A DNA stretch of 64,000 bases from contig CANJYB010000008.1 of NCBI GenBank assembly GCA_947479085.1, forward strand, positions 62,001 to 126,000, read 5' to 3'. The notes beneath the pieces were generated by a model that saw only the letters and a program-made list of their open reading frames with translations, had not been told where the DNA came from and ran no database searches. The position numbers were made by a program, and so were the translations under genes. This DNA is from Bacteroidota bacterium (GTDB taxonomy: Bacteria; Bacteroidota; Bacteroidia; 2-12-FULL-35-15). Shown one piece after another: positions 1 through 9,557 of this stretch. The number at the start of each line of letters is the position of its first letter. Position 1 is the first letter of the stretch.

Positions 1-1754
1 CAAACGCTTCCATTCTCAGCCACCTGAAGGTTTAGCTTTTTTGCAATGAACAAACTTAATATCAGTTTTACATTGAGCTGGTTGTCTTCTACAAGCAAAA
101 TGTTCAGCCTGCTTAATTCTTCGGAGTTATATTTTTTTTCAATCACTCTATTTTTCGGAGCTTCATATGTAGTTTTTTTGTATGGAATAAAGAAGGTAAA
201 AACGGACCCTTTTTTGAATTTGCTTTTTACGCTTAATTGTCCTCCCTGCAGTTCCACCAGTTGTTTGGCAATGCTTAACCCAAGTCCGGTTCCTCCGTAT
301 TTTCTTGTAGTATGAGATTCTGCCTGGCGAAAACGTTCAAAGATATGCCCAAGTTTTTCTTCCTGTATTCCTATTCCTGTATCCGAAATAGTAAACTCCA
401 GCAACACAAGCGAATTTTTTACCTCATGCACTTTAGCATGCACATTCACATTTCCTTGCTCCGTAAATTTTATTGCATTTCCTGCCAGATTGATAATTAT
501 CTGTATAAGTCTCGTAGGGTCGCCAAGTAAATTTTCCGGCACATCATCGTCACAGGTAAATTGCAATTCAAGATTTTTTTCTTTTGCTTTTTCTATCAGC
601 ATTTCATTGATGGAGGAAAGTGTTTCTTTTACACTGAAATTACTTTCTTCAAATGCCATCATTCCCGAATCGAGTTTCGAAATATCGAGAATATCATTTA
701 TTATAGTCAGCAGGTTTTCTCCTGAATATTTTATTATTTTAACGTATTCTTTTTCCTTGGCTTGTAGCTGACTTTTAAATAATATATCCGAAAAACCAAT
801 GATAGCGTTCATTGGTGTTCTTATCTCATGGCTCATATTGGCAAGGAATGCTTCTTTCAATTTAGTCGATTCTTCTGCTTTTAAAGTGGCTTGTTCGGCT
901 TTGTTCTTGGATTCTATCAGTTCGTTTTCAAATCTTTTTTGTTCAGTAATGTCTCTTGCTACCATTACCACACCTAATACAATTCCTTTTTCATCTTTGT
1001 ACACAGAACCATTAAATAACACTTTTGTTAAAACTCCATCTTTTATTGTTAATGGAAAATCCACAACAAAACCTTTATCAAATATCTGTAAATAAACAGC
1101 TCTTGCTTTTTCGGGTTCTGTAAAATAATCATGAAAGTCGGAGCCTATTAATTTTCTTCTGGATACACCTGTTACTTTTATGGAAGCATTATTCATGTCC
1201 GTAATTTTTCCATCTGTGCCGATTGCAAATAAAGGATCGTGACTAGCTTCAATTAGACTAAGCGAATACTTGGCAAGTAGTTTTTGAGCAGTTACATCAC
1301 TGATCAGCATTTTCATTTCCTCCGCCTGAATAAGCAACTCATGTTTTTTGTTATACAAATCTACAAACACGGCTACCTTTGCTCTTAGTATATCTGGCGA
1401 AAGAGGTTTAATCATAAAATCAACTGCTCCTGCTTGGTATCCTTTAAAAATATGTCCTGGAGCATCCATATTGGCTGTTAAAAAAATAATTGGTACATGC
1501 TTTAGTTTTTCTTTTTGCCGAATCAGTTCCACAGTTTCAAATCCGTCCATCATGGGCATTTGTACGTCCATCAGTATAATTGCAAATTCATGTTCTTTAT
1601 CCAAAATCTCTAATGCTTCCTTTCCCGAACTCGCTTTTACACAGGCATAATTTTCGTTCGATAAAATTATTTCAAGGGCAAACAGGTTTTCTGCTCTGTC
1701 ATCTACCAATAATAGTTTAACCCGATTATCTTCTTTCTTTTTTACTAATGTTAT
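1..1754 (-). CDS. Hybrid sensor histidine kinase/response regulator (receiver - PAS - HisKA - HATPase - receiver), 3' end beyond window
   Basis: Reverse-strand reading frame not in the ORF list: VKLLLVDDRAENLFALE...MDVQMPMMDGFETV (receiver), PAS-like segment, FLANMSHEIRTPMNAIIGFSDIL (H-box), RKYGGTGLGLSIAKQLVELQGG (G-box), then a second receiver start LNILLVEDNQLNVKL. No ATG at the 5' end. Confidence 0.85.
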   Translation of the reverse strand, partial: MTLVKKKEDNRVKLLLVDDRAENLFALEIILSNENYACVKASSGKEALEILDKEHEFAIILMDVQMPMMDGFETVELIRQKEKLKHVPIIFLTANMDAPGHIFKGYQAGAVDFMIKPLSPDILRAKVAVFVDLYNKKHELLIQAEEMKMLISDVTAQKLLAKYSLSLIEASHDPLFAIGTDGKITDMNNASIKVTGVSRRKLIGSDFHDYFTEPEKARAVYLQIFDKGFVVDFPLTIKDGVLTKVLFNGSVYKDEKGIVLGVVMVARDITEQKRFENELIESKNKAEQATLKAEESTKLKEAFLANMSHEIRTPMNAIIGFSDILFKSQLQAKEKEYVKIIKYSGENLLTIINDILDISKLDSGMMAFEESNFSVKETLSSINEMLIEKAKEKNLELQFTCDDDVPENLLGDPTRLIQIIINLAGNAIKFTEQGNVNVHAKVHEVKNSLVLLEFTISDTGIGIQEEKLGHIFERFRQAESHTTRKYGGTGLGLSIAKQLVELQGGQLSVKSKFKKGSVFTFFIPYKKTTYEAPKNRVIEKKYNSEELSRLNILLVEDNQLNVKLILSLFIAKKLNLQVAENGSV

Positions 1755-1770
1755 TTTTTATTGTTTACTC

Positions 1771-4700
1771 TTATTTACTAAGCCACACCCTCATTAATGA
1801 AAGTAATCTTTCAACATCTATTGGCTTGGTAATATAATCGTTGGCACCTGCATCTATGCATTTTTGTTTATCATCTTTCATCGCCTTTGCTGTTAATGCA
1901 ATTACCGGCAGGTGGCGGTATTTCATCTGTAGCCTTATTTTTTTCATGGCCTCATACCCATCCATTACCGGCATCATTATATCCATCAAAACAAGATCGA
2001 CATCAGGATGAGTAGCCAGCATATCCAAAGCTATTTTCCCATTTTCAGCTTTTATTACTGCAATACCGAGCTCAATTAATATTTGTGTTAAAGCAAAAAC
2101 GTTCCTCGAATCATCATCCACCAGCAATACCTTTTTGGAATGAAATATTGCCTCTTTATCATAAAGGCTGTTTATTATAAGTTGTTTCGATTCGGGTAAA
2201 TTGCTTATGGTACGGTGCAGGAACAAAGCTGTTTCGTCCAACAGTCGTTCTTCCGATTTTACTCCTTTTATAATGATGCTTTTTGCATATTTCTGCAATT
2301 CGTTGTTTTCTTCTCTGGTAAGTTCTTTGCCGGTGTACACAATGATAGGAGGGATATTATTGTTCTTTATCTCCTTTAGTTGACGTATCAGGTCGAACCC
2401 ACTAATATCCGGTAAACCAATATCAAGGATAATACAATCAATATGATTTTTTGTATACATGTCTATTGCCTCCTTTCCGTTAGCCGCTTCAAAACATTTT
2501 ACATCCCCGCTCCCAATTAATATTTTCATAGCTTTCCTGGAGTTTTCACTGTCTTCGATAATAAGAAGATTTTTTATTTTTCGGTTTACAAAGTTTTCAA
2601 TTCGGGTAAAGGCATTTTCAAGGTCTGTTTTTTCAATTGGTTTCATCAGGTATTCCACCGCTCCTTCTTTAATTGGTTCAAGAGAACGTTCATTGGCCGA
2701 TATCACATGTACAGGTATATGTCTTACAGATGGGTTGGCTTTTAATTCCAAGAGAACACGATGACCATTGATTCCCGGCAGGTCCATATCGAGTATGATG
2801 GCTTGTGGTTTGTATTTCGAAACCAATACTAAACCATCTTCTCCGGTAGAAGCGGATAAACATTTGAATCCTTTTTTATTTGCCTGGTTTAAAAGTATCG
2901 CAGCAAACTTCAAATCATCTTCAATTACCAGTACCACTTTATCCTTCTTTGTTATCGAATTTCTGTCATCTTCTATGGTAGGATAATTAAGGTATTGGGC
3001 ATTGTTTTCCACACTTGGTTTATTTGCCACAGTTTCTGTTTCTATTGTAGTGTTTACCGGTTCATTTTCTTCTCGAATTTCCAATGGAATTATTAAAGTA
3101 AACGTAGCGCCCTCGTTAATTTTACTTTCCACTTTTATTTCTGCACCTAATAGTTTAGCGAGTTCCCGTGAGATAGAAAGCCCCAAACCTGTCCCACCAT
3201 ATTTCCTTGATGTACCTCCATCAGCCTGCTGAAAGGCCTCAAATATGGCCATTTGTTTTTCTTCTATTATTCCGATGCCGGTATCAATAACTGTAATCGC
3301 AAGCTTATCTGCGCTGTATTTACTGATGTGAATACTTACGCTTCCTTTTTCTGTAAATTTTATGGCGTTTGATAACAGATTTTTTACTACTTGATTTAAC
3401 CTTTGCGAATCAGTCCTCATTGACTCTGGAACTTCCTTATCAAGTTTTGAAATCAGTTTTAATCCTTTTTCTTCTGTGCTATGTTTAAAATTCCTGACCA
3501 TATCTTCAAGGAAAAATTTCAAAGAAACACGTTCAATAGTTAATGACATTTTACCTGCTTCAATCTTCGAAAGGTCCAGCACTTCATTTATCAGCACGAG
3601 TAAATCATGCCCGCTTCTGTAAATTATTTCTGCACTTTCCACTTGTATTTTATCCAAGTTTTTCTTTTTGTTTTCCGATAAATCTTTCGAAAGAATAAGT
3701 AAGCTGTTCAGCGGTGTTCTCAACTCGTGCGACATATTAGCAAGAAATTCTGATTTGTATTTGCTACTTATCTCCAGTTGTTTTGTTTTTTTTTCAATGT
3801 CGTTCTTAGCGTTTTCCACTTCCTTGTTTTTTATTTCAAGAGATTGGGTTTGTTCTTCCAGTTCTTCGTTGGTCATCTGCAATTCTTCCTGTTGCTGTTT
3901 GAGGTTTTGGGTTTGCTCTTCCAGTTCCTCATTCATTTGCCTCAGTTCTTCCTGCTGTGCTTGCAGTTCTTCCGCCTGAAAAGCCAGTTCCTTATTTGCA
4001 ATAATTAATTCTTCCGAACGTTTTTCTTTTTCATCACTCTGAAATGCAAGTTCTTTATTGGCAATAACTAATTCTGCTGCCCTTTTTTCTTTTTCATCAC
4101 TTTGAAAAATTAATTCCTTATTTACTATCACCAATTCTGCCGAACGTTTCTCTCTTTCTTCTGATAGTTTGCCAAGTTCTATCATTTGGTTCTTCGAATC
4201 CGTAATATCAAATCGGATGGAGACATGCTTTTCAATCGTTCCATCAATTTCTTTAAAAGGTGTAATGGTGGTATCTACCCAATAAAAGCTGCCATCTTTT
4301 GCTTTATTCAGTATTTCTCCTTTCCAGGTTTTACCAAGCGCTATAGAAGCCCACATACCTACAAACAAACCTTCAGGTTGCTTTTCCGATTTCAATATCC
4401 TGTGATTTTTTCCCAGCAATTCCTCCCTCGAGTATTTTGAAATGCTACAGAAATTGTCATTTGCGTATATAATAATTCCATTGGCATCCGTTATGGATAC
4501 AATAGCAGCTTTGTTCAACGAATTAATTTGTTGCTCCAGTTCCAGTGCGGATATTTCTATTTCATCTTTCTGAGTTTGTATTCTTGCTAACAATTCCCTT
4601 TGTGCGTCCTGGTTCATTGCAGTATTTACCGACACTGCAATACTATCCATCGAAGCAGCAATTAATTCCTTTTCCTTTTCATTAAAATCTTTCAGACTAC

Positions 4701-5739
4701 CTATTTCTATCACCCCCATTGTTTTTCCTTCAAATACAAACGGAGTAATTATTAAATGTTTTGGTTTGGCATTCAGTACCAATGATGTCACCCGTATCTG
4801 TTCATCCTGCAGGTCGCTTAGTACTATTTGTTTTTGTTCCTCTGCTGCCTGACCTATCAAGCCTTCGTTCAGTTTAAAACTTTGTTTCACATTTCCTTCT
4901 GTCGAAAATGCATATTGGCCATTCAACGAAAGTGTATTCTCTTTTTCATTTAAAAGATAAACTGCCCCTATATTGGCTTTTAAGTATGTACATAGAAATC
5001 CAATAGTATTATTCGCCAACTCATTTAAACTTCCCGCTTCACTTATTTTTTCGTTCAGCAATGTGTTTCCTGTCAGCACCCAGTTTTTATCTGCACTTTC
5101 CGTTTCTGCTGTTTTCAAAGCTTTCAGGTTGCTGCTAATAATATTATACACCACCAGTAGAATAACTAAAATAACAAGCAACAAAACTCCAAACACAATA
5201 TTAAAATTGGATGCTTCGCGGTCATTGTTTTGTTTTCGTTCCTTCATCAGCAGGTTTTCTATTTCCATCGAACGTTCCAATTGTTTTTCGATGGCATCTT
5301 GTATTCGTTTTCCGGCACCTGATGTTACAAAAATCCTGGCCTGTTCAAAACCTTTTTTTCTCTGTTCAATACATTCCTTCAGGATGTCAAACCGTTTGTT
5401 CACTAAACTTTCCAGCGCTTCAATGTTTTTTTGCTGGCTGGGGTTATCTAGTGTAAGATCTTTTACTATGCTTAGATGATCAGTAGCTTCACGTTGATTT
5501 TTCGGAAACGATTCCATAAAATTATTTTCCCCTGTAATAACATAACCTCGGGTAATACTCTCTGCATTAATAGTAGCAACCAGTATCTGTTCAAACTCCG
5601 ATATCACTTTATTGGTATGGTCCACCAATGCATTCGATTCAATAAATTTAGCGCTGTTTTTTATTGCAAATATGGCTACACCTGCCAGCACCACACCGCA
5701 GGTTATAAAGCCAATCAGTATTTTTTTTCTTATTGTCAT
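1771..5739 (-). CDS. Large hybrid histidine kinase (TM/CHASE3-like, GAF, PAS, coiled coil, HisKA, HATPase, three receivers)
   Basis: FLANMSHELRTPLNSLL, RKYGGTGLGLSISRELAKLLG, and three receiver cores (VLVIEDD, LLIIEDSE, VLLVDDDSRN) in one 1322 aa ORF. Confidence 0.93.
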   Translation of the reverse strand: MTIRKKILIGFITCGVVLAGVAIFAIKNSAKFIESNALVDHTNKVISEFEQILVATINAESITRGYVITGENNFMESFPKNQREATDHLSIVKDLTLDNPSQQKNIEALESLVNKRFDILKECIEQRKKGFEQARIFVTSGAGKRIQDAIEKQLERSMEIENLLMKERKQNNDREASNFNIVFGVLLLVILVILLVVYNIISSNLKALKTAETESADKNWVLTGNTLLNEKISEAGSLNELANNTIGFLCTYLKANIGAVYLLNEKENTLSLNGQYAFSTEGNVKQSFKLNEGLIGQAAEEQKQIVLSDLQDEQIRVTSLVLNAKPKHLIITPFVFEGKTMGVIEIGSLKDFNEKEKELIAASMDSIAVSVNTAMNQDAQRELLARIQTQKDEIEISALELEQQINSLNKAAIVSITDANGIIIYANDNFCSISKYSREELLGKNHRILKSEKQPEGLFVGMWASIALGKTWKGEILNKAKDGSFYWVDTTITPFKEIDGTIEKHVSIRFDITDSKNQMIELGKLSEEREKRSAELVIVNKELIFQSDEKEKRAAELVIANKELAFQSDEKEKRSEELIIANKELAFQAEELQAQQEELRQMNEELEEQTQNLKQQQEELQMTNEELEEQTQSLEIKNKEVENAKNDIEKKTKQLEISSKYKSEFLANMSHELRTPLNSLLILSKDLSENKKKNLDKIQVESAEIIYRSGHDLLVLINEVLDLSKIEAGKMSLTIERVSLKFFLEDMVRNFKHSTEEKGLKLISKLDKEVPESMRTDSQRLNQVVKNLLSNAIKFTEKGSVSIHISKYSADKLAITVIDTGIGIIEEKQMAIFEAFQQADGGTSRKYGGTGLGLSISRELAKLLGAEIKVESKINEGATFTLIIPLEIREENEPVNTTIETETVANKPSVENNAQYLNYPTIEDDRNSITKKDKVVLVIEDDLKFAAILLNQANKKGFKCLSASTGEDGLVLVSKYKPQAIILDMDLPGINGHRVLLELKANPSVRHIPVHVISANERSLEPIKEGAVEYLMKPIEKTDLENAFTRIENFVNRKIKNLLIIEDSENSRKAMKILIGSGDVKCFEAANGKEAIDMYTKNHIDCIILDIGLPDISGFDLIRQLKEIKNNNIPPIIVYTGKELTREENNELQKYAKSIIIKGVKSEERLLDETALFLHRTISNLPESKQLIINSLYDKEAIFHSKKVLLVDDDSRNVFALTQILIELGIAVIKAENGKIALDMLATHPDVDLVLMDIMMPVMDGYEAMKKIRLQMKYRHLPVIALTAKAMKDDKQKCIDAGANDYITKPIDVERLLSLMRVWLSK

Positions 5740-5847
5740 GTTGTTTTTATTTCAGTGTGTTTTACTTTAAATTTCTTATGTATATTTTTTTCTTGCATCT
5801 CACCAGTTACCCCCTCTCCTTTGGGGAGGGGATTAAGGGGAGGGGTG

Positions 5848-6414
5848 TTATTGATTATATTTCTTCACCAGTAATTCCGTTATTTTTTCAAGCGATAAAA
5901 TATAATCCATCTCTACAGCCGCTATGGCCGAAGCAGGCATATAGCTCGATTCGGCAGTTTCCGGATCTTGTGCAATAGTAACCCCACCATATTTTTTTAT
6001 TACTTTCATTCCGTTTGTTCCATCATTGTTAGCTCCGGTAAGTATCACCCCGACAAGCTTATTGGTATATGCTTCGGCAGCTGTTTCAAACAAAACATCT
6101 ATGGCTGGCCTTGCAAAATTCACCCGTTCATCTATTGTCAGCGAAAAGGTTTTATCTTTTTCCACCAGCAGGTGATAATTGGGCGGTGCTATGTATATAA
6201 TACCTCTTTCTATTTTTTCTTTTTCATCCGCTTCCTTTATTGGCAGCGGGCTCTTCTGGTTCAGCAACTCTATCCATTGGCTGTCTGACCGGGCATTGAT
6301 ATGTTGCACTATTATTATCGGTGTTGCAAAAGTTGACGGCAATCCTGCAAACAATACTTTCATGGCACTCATTCCACCCGAAGAAACCCCGATGACTATC
6401 GCTTCATAATTCAT
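5848..6414 (-). CDS. cheB: CheB-type protein-glutamate methylesterase domain protein without receiver
   Basis: GVSSGGMSAMKVLF, IIVQHINARSDSQW, LTGANNDGTNGMKVIKKYGG: CheB catalytic-domain motifs. Confidence 0.88.
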   Translation of the reverse strand: MNYEAIVIGVSSGGMSAMKVLFAGLPSTFATPIIIVQHINARSDSQWIELLNQKSPLPIKEADEKEKIERGIIYIAPPNYHLLVEKDKTFSLTIDERVNFARPAIDVLFETAAEAYTNKLVGVILTGANNDGTNGMKVIKKYGGVTIAQDPETAESSYMPASAIAAVEMDYILSLEKITELLVKKYNQ

Positions 6415-6417
6415 CGG

Positions 6418-7308
6418 TTAATATTTCTTTTTATAGATACGATACTTTTTATCCACATCCGAATATTTTGGTGCCACATCCATAAATGTTAACCCTTCCT
6501 TGGAACCAAGGCACAATATGGCACCATTGGCAAGGCTGTTGTAAAACAAATGCTGCACCTTGTTTTGCAAATCCCTGTTAAAATAAATAAGCACATTACG
6601 ACACAGTATCAGGTGAACTTCCGCAAATACACTATCCGTAACCAGGTTATGATTGGCCCATACTATATTTTTTTTCAGCGATTGATTCATTATCACATTA
6701 TTATTATCCGCAGCATAATAGCCCGAGAACTCTTCTTTACCGCCCGAAAGCTGGTAATTCATCGTAAAGTCCTTCATCAGTTTATTCGAAAAGATTCCAT
6801 CTTTAGCCGCATTCAATGCCCGCTGGTTAAAGTCCGTGGCATATATCGTGGTCCTGTCTTGCAGGCCAGCTTCCTGTATTACTATACTCATGGAATAAGC
6901 TTCCTCGCCCGTAGCACAGCCAGCATGCCATATTTTAATAAACGGGTAGGTTTTTAATACAGGTATTACCTGCTCGCGCAATGCCTTGTAAAACTGTGGG
7001 TCACGAAACATTTCCGTTACCGTTATCGAAAGATCTTGTAATAATTGTGAAGCAAATACTTCATCATTCAGTATCCTGTTCTGCATTTCCGAAATGCTTC
7101 CAAACCTCTCCAGACCATATCTTCCCATTATTCTTCTTCGGATATGAGCGGATGAATATTCCCTGAAATCGTATCCATACTTATGATACAGCGCCTGTAA
7201 CAGCAACATTATTTCCAAATCCGTATTGTCTTTATCTTCCATAAATTTTGTTAATGCACAAGTAAACTTCGTTTCATTAACCCCGCAAAGTTGGCTTTCT
7301 TTCAGCAT
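6418..7308 (-). CDS. cheR: CheR-type protein-glutamate O-methyltransferase (true start may be the internal MEDKDN)
   Basis: TEMFRDPQFYKALR, IWHAGCATGEEAYSMSI, LILCRNVLIYFNRDLQ: CheR family motifs. Confidence 0.9.
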   Translation of the reverse strand: MLKESQLCGVNETKFTCALTKFMEDKDNTDLEIMLLLQALYHKYGYDFREYSSAHIRRRIMGRYGLERFGSISEMQNRILNDEVFASQLLQDLSITVTEMFRDPQFYKALREQVIPVLKTYPFIKIWHAGCATGEEAYSMSIVIQEAGLQDRTTIYATDFNQRALNAAKDGIFSNKLMKDFTMNYQLSGGKEEFSGYYAADNNNVIMNQSLKKNIVWANHNLVTDSVFAEVHLILCRNVLIYFNRDLQNKVQHLFYNSLANGAILCLGSKEGLTFMDVAPKYSDVDKKYRIYKKKY

Positions 7309-7396
7309 TTACCCTTTGCATAACAGCAGGCAATACTTACACAATTTACAGTTTGTATAAGAGGTTTTCAGAAAGTATTAAAAAAGGAGTTTGCAT

Positions 7397-7422
7397 AGAT
7401 TCTTCGCTTCGCTCTGAATGAC
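7397..7422. repeat. Interspersed repeat of the type GTCATTCAGAGCGAAGCGAAGAATCT
   Basis: agattcttcgcttcgctctgaatgac; translates to the familiar spurious VIQSEAKNL peptide in ORF 7378-7569. Confidence 0.6.
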
Positions 7423-7440
7423 AAGGTCTCTTATGTTTTG

Positions 7441-7483
7441 GTGGGGGACGGGAAAACGGCTTTGCCGTTTTCCCGTCCCCCAC
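7441..7483. repeat. Perfect 20-bp inverted repeat with 3-nt loop
   Basis: GTGGGGGACGGGAAAACGGC-TTT-GCCGTTTTCCCGTCCCCCAC. Confidence 0.95.
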
Positions 7484-7570
7484 TCTATGATAATAAAATG
7501 TATATCATTCAAAGCAAACCTAAAAATCGTATCTTTAATTATTAAAAGTTGGATCAACAGCAATAACAAA

Positions 7571-7601
7571 AAAAATCCCCGGAATAACCCAAGGGATTTT
7601 T
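7571..7601 (-). terminator. Rho-independent-like hairpin downstream of the DUF2383-like gene
   Basis: AAAAATCCC...GGGATTTTT inverted repeat directly 3' of the minus-strand gene ending at 7640. Confidence 0.6.
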
Positions 7602-7639
7602 AAAAGAATTGTTATTTGTCCTATTGCAAATAAATTTAT

Positions 7640-8098
7640 CTAAGCGAGCAATAATTCTGTATTCAGTTTTTTTGTCCTTTCGTTATTAGCTTTTATAAGA
7701 GAATGTTGCCCCGTTAGCAGATTACATTGCTCTTCATTAATATCATCACTGTAACTAATCAAGGCATTATTATAAATATCATCTATCGCTTCCTCACCAA
7801 ACTCCACCGAATTAAAAATCGCTTTCCGATCCTTGTTCGTCACCGCCAGTTTCACTGTTTTCCATGCCCTCAAAAACTTTCCGTTCGAACCCGTTTGTTC
7901 CGAAGGCGTACCACCCGCACTTATCACCTCATTTGCCAGTTTTATTCTGCATTCTCCACTCCTATCCGCCAGTTGCAGAAACAACGTTTTCAAATCCTCA
8001 TCATCCGTTTCCGCTGCTGCCGCTCTGTAGCCCTCTATCCGGTCGTAATTTATTTCTATCAATACATTCATTTCGTCAATCGATTTTAAAGTGTCCAT
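7640..8098 (-). CDS. PA2169/DUF2383-like four-helix-bundle protein
   Basis: About 150 aa helical protein, LNVLIEINYDRIEGYRAAAAETDDEDLKTLF...LANEV; matches the pattern of the PA2169 (DUF2383) family. Confidence 0.7.
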   Translation of the reverse strand: MDTLKSIDEMNVLIEINYDRIEGYRAAAAETDDEDLKTLFLQLADRSGECRIKLANEVISAGGTPSEQTGSNGKFLRAWKTVKLAVTNKDRKAIFNSVEFGEEAIDDIYNNALISYSDDINEEQCNLLTGQHSLIKANNERTKKLNTELLLA

Positions 8099-8467
8099 AT
8101 TATTTTTTTGAAAGTTTATTTATTTGGTTCGGCACAAAAGTCCGCCTAATCCCTCACACAGCGCTTACACTATACGTTCTGTTTTTTATATAATTTTCAT
8201 CCTCCGAATTCGGTCCTTTCCGAATTTGGAGGTTTCCATTCGCTCTTCACTATTAGGTAGGCGCTTTTCCTCTACCCCTGTCAGGGTTAATGTTATCTAA
8301 TTCCTCTCTGTGTGTTTGCTGAGGTAGGGATGGTATGGCTAATAATATGAACCTGAAATGTGAGTTATGGTTGTTTTGGAAAGGGGATTTTGGGATTTGA
8401 AAGATGGGCGAGGGGTAAAAAAGTTATTTTATGTTGTTTGTTTAATTTGGTTGTATGTTTTCTGCGG

Positions 8468-8764
8468 TTGCCTTGTATGGCTCTTAACTTTACCTTGTAT
8501 GGCTCTCCACTTTATCTAGTATGGATCTTAACTTTACCTTGTATACCATTTTACTTTACTTTGTATGGCGCTTTACTTTACCTTGTATGGCTCTCCACTT
8601 TATCTAGTATGGCTCTTAACTTTACCTTGTATGCCATTTTACTTTACCTTGTATGGCGCTTTACTTTACCTTGTATGCCAATAACTTTATACTGTATGCC
8701 GTTTAACTTTATACCGTATGGAGCTTTACTATGGATGGTATGCCAGGAACTTTATATGGTATGG
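8468..8764. repeat. Degenerate tandem array, 22-bp period, about 13 units
   Basis: Units such as ctcttaactttaccttgtatgg, cgctttactttaccttgtatgg, ctctccactttatctagtatgg; two units are 21 bp. Confidence 0.9.
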
Positions 8765-9175
8765 TGTTGACCTATTACCGGGATGGCAGGAATTGGTATA
8801 AAAAGAGGGAAGTTATATTGCAAAATAATGAAATACAGCTAATTAAGAAAAGGGAGAGCGTGAAAGAAGAGGCGGTTAGGTTGCCATTTCGAAGAATAAA
8901 CCAACCAACATATTTAGCCCTTCTATAATTACTATGACGGAAATTATAAGGAGGATGAGTTGCCAAGTGTTTTTTGGCTCAAAAAGGGGTTTTGGTTTGA
9001 ACGGGTCTGCCATTTTATGGGTTTTTGGTTATGATTTCTTTGATTTTGAGTATGATTTTGTGAAAATCGGGGGCTAAAATGCATTTTTGGAGTTCTGAGA
9101 TGGTGTGGTTTTCTTTTTTTACCACATAGGCACATGGAAACATATAGAAAAAAGCGGCCTGAGGCCGATTAGACC

Positions 9176-9206
9176 GGACTTAGGGGGACCCTACGCCCAA
9201 CTGGGG
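9176..9206 (+). repeat. Dispersed hairpin repeat (copy a)
   Basis: ggacttagggggaccctacgcccaactgggg; related copies at 27661, 29805, 30001, 30308. Confidence 0.8.
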
Positions 9207-9221
9207 TTCCTGCTGTTTAGA

Positions 9222-9281
9222 GATGTTAGATGTTGGATGTTAGATGTTGGATGTCCGATGACGGATGTCCGATGACGGATG
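9222..9281. repeat. Short tandem repeats (TTAGATGTTGGATG and TCCGATGACGGATG, 14 bp)
   Basis: Direct reading of gatgttagatgttggatgttagatgttggatgtccgatgacggatgtccgatgacggatga. Confidence 0.85.
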
Positions 9282-9324
9282 AAAAAATTTAAAACTATCC
9301 TACGAAGAAAGACACTGGCAATCT

Positions 9325-9458
9325 GCACCCGACCCGCGTGAAGTATCCTTTTTTGCCATCGCCCCGCAGGGAAAAAAATATTTTAAAAAAGATACCGCGT
9401 GTGGGCGGGAAGACAGGAAAGAACGAAGTGTCAATGTACCTGCCCTGATTATTATTTT
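9325..9458. repeat. MITE-like element copy 1 (imperfect terminal inverted repeats)
   Basis: gcacccgacccgcgtgaagtatcctttttt...aaaaaagataccgcgtgtgggcgggaagacagg...gtgtc...tgccctgattatta; second copy at 32627-32803. Confidence 0.75.
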
Positions 9459-9557
9459 TGGGTATGGGATGGGGGTATGGAATGTGTGGAAAAGGAAGAT
9501 GGAAGTGCGTTGATATTTTTGTTAGCTTTGGGACTTTAAAAATTAAAAATTAATTAA

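Noticed and set aside
3668-5479. Plus-strand ORFs opposite the hybrid kinase
   Set aside because: Antisense shadows of a clearly coding minus-strand gene.
7378-7603. Two overlapping 61-63-aa ORFs
   Set aside because: Generated by the interspersed repeat and the perfect palindrome.
8360-8770. 136-aa ORF on plus strand
   Set aside because: Reading frame is produced by the 22-bp tandem array; period is not a multiple of 3 and composition is not protein-like.
8731-9135. Short ORFs on both strands
   Set aside because: No motif, low-complexity, lie in a repeat-rich spacer.
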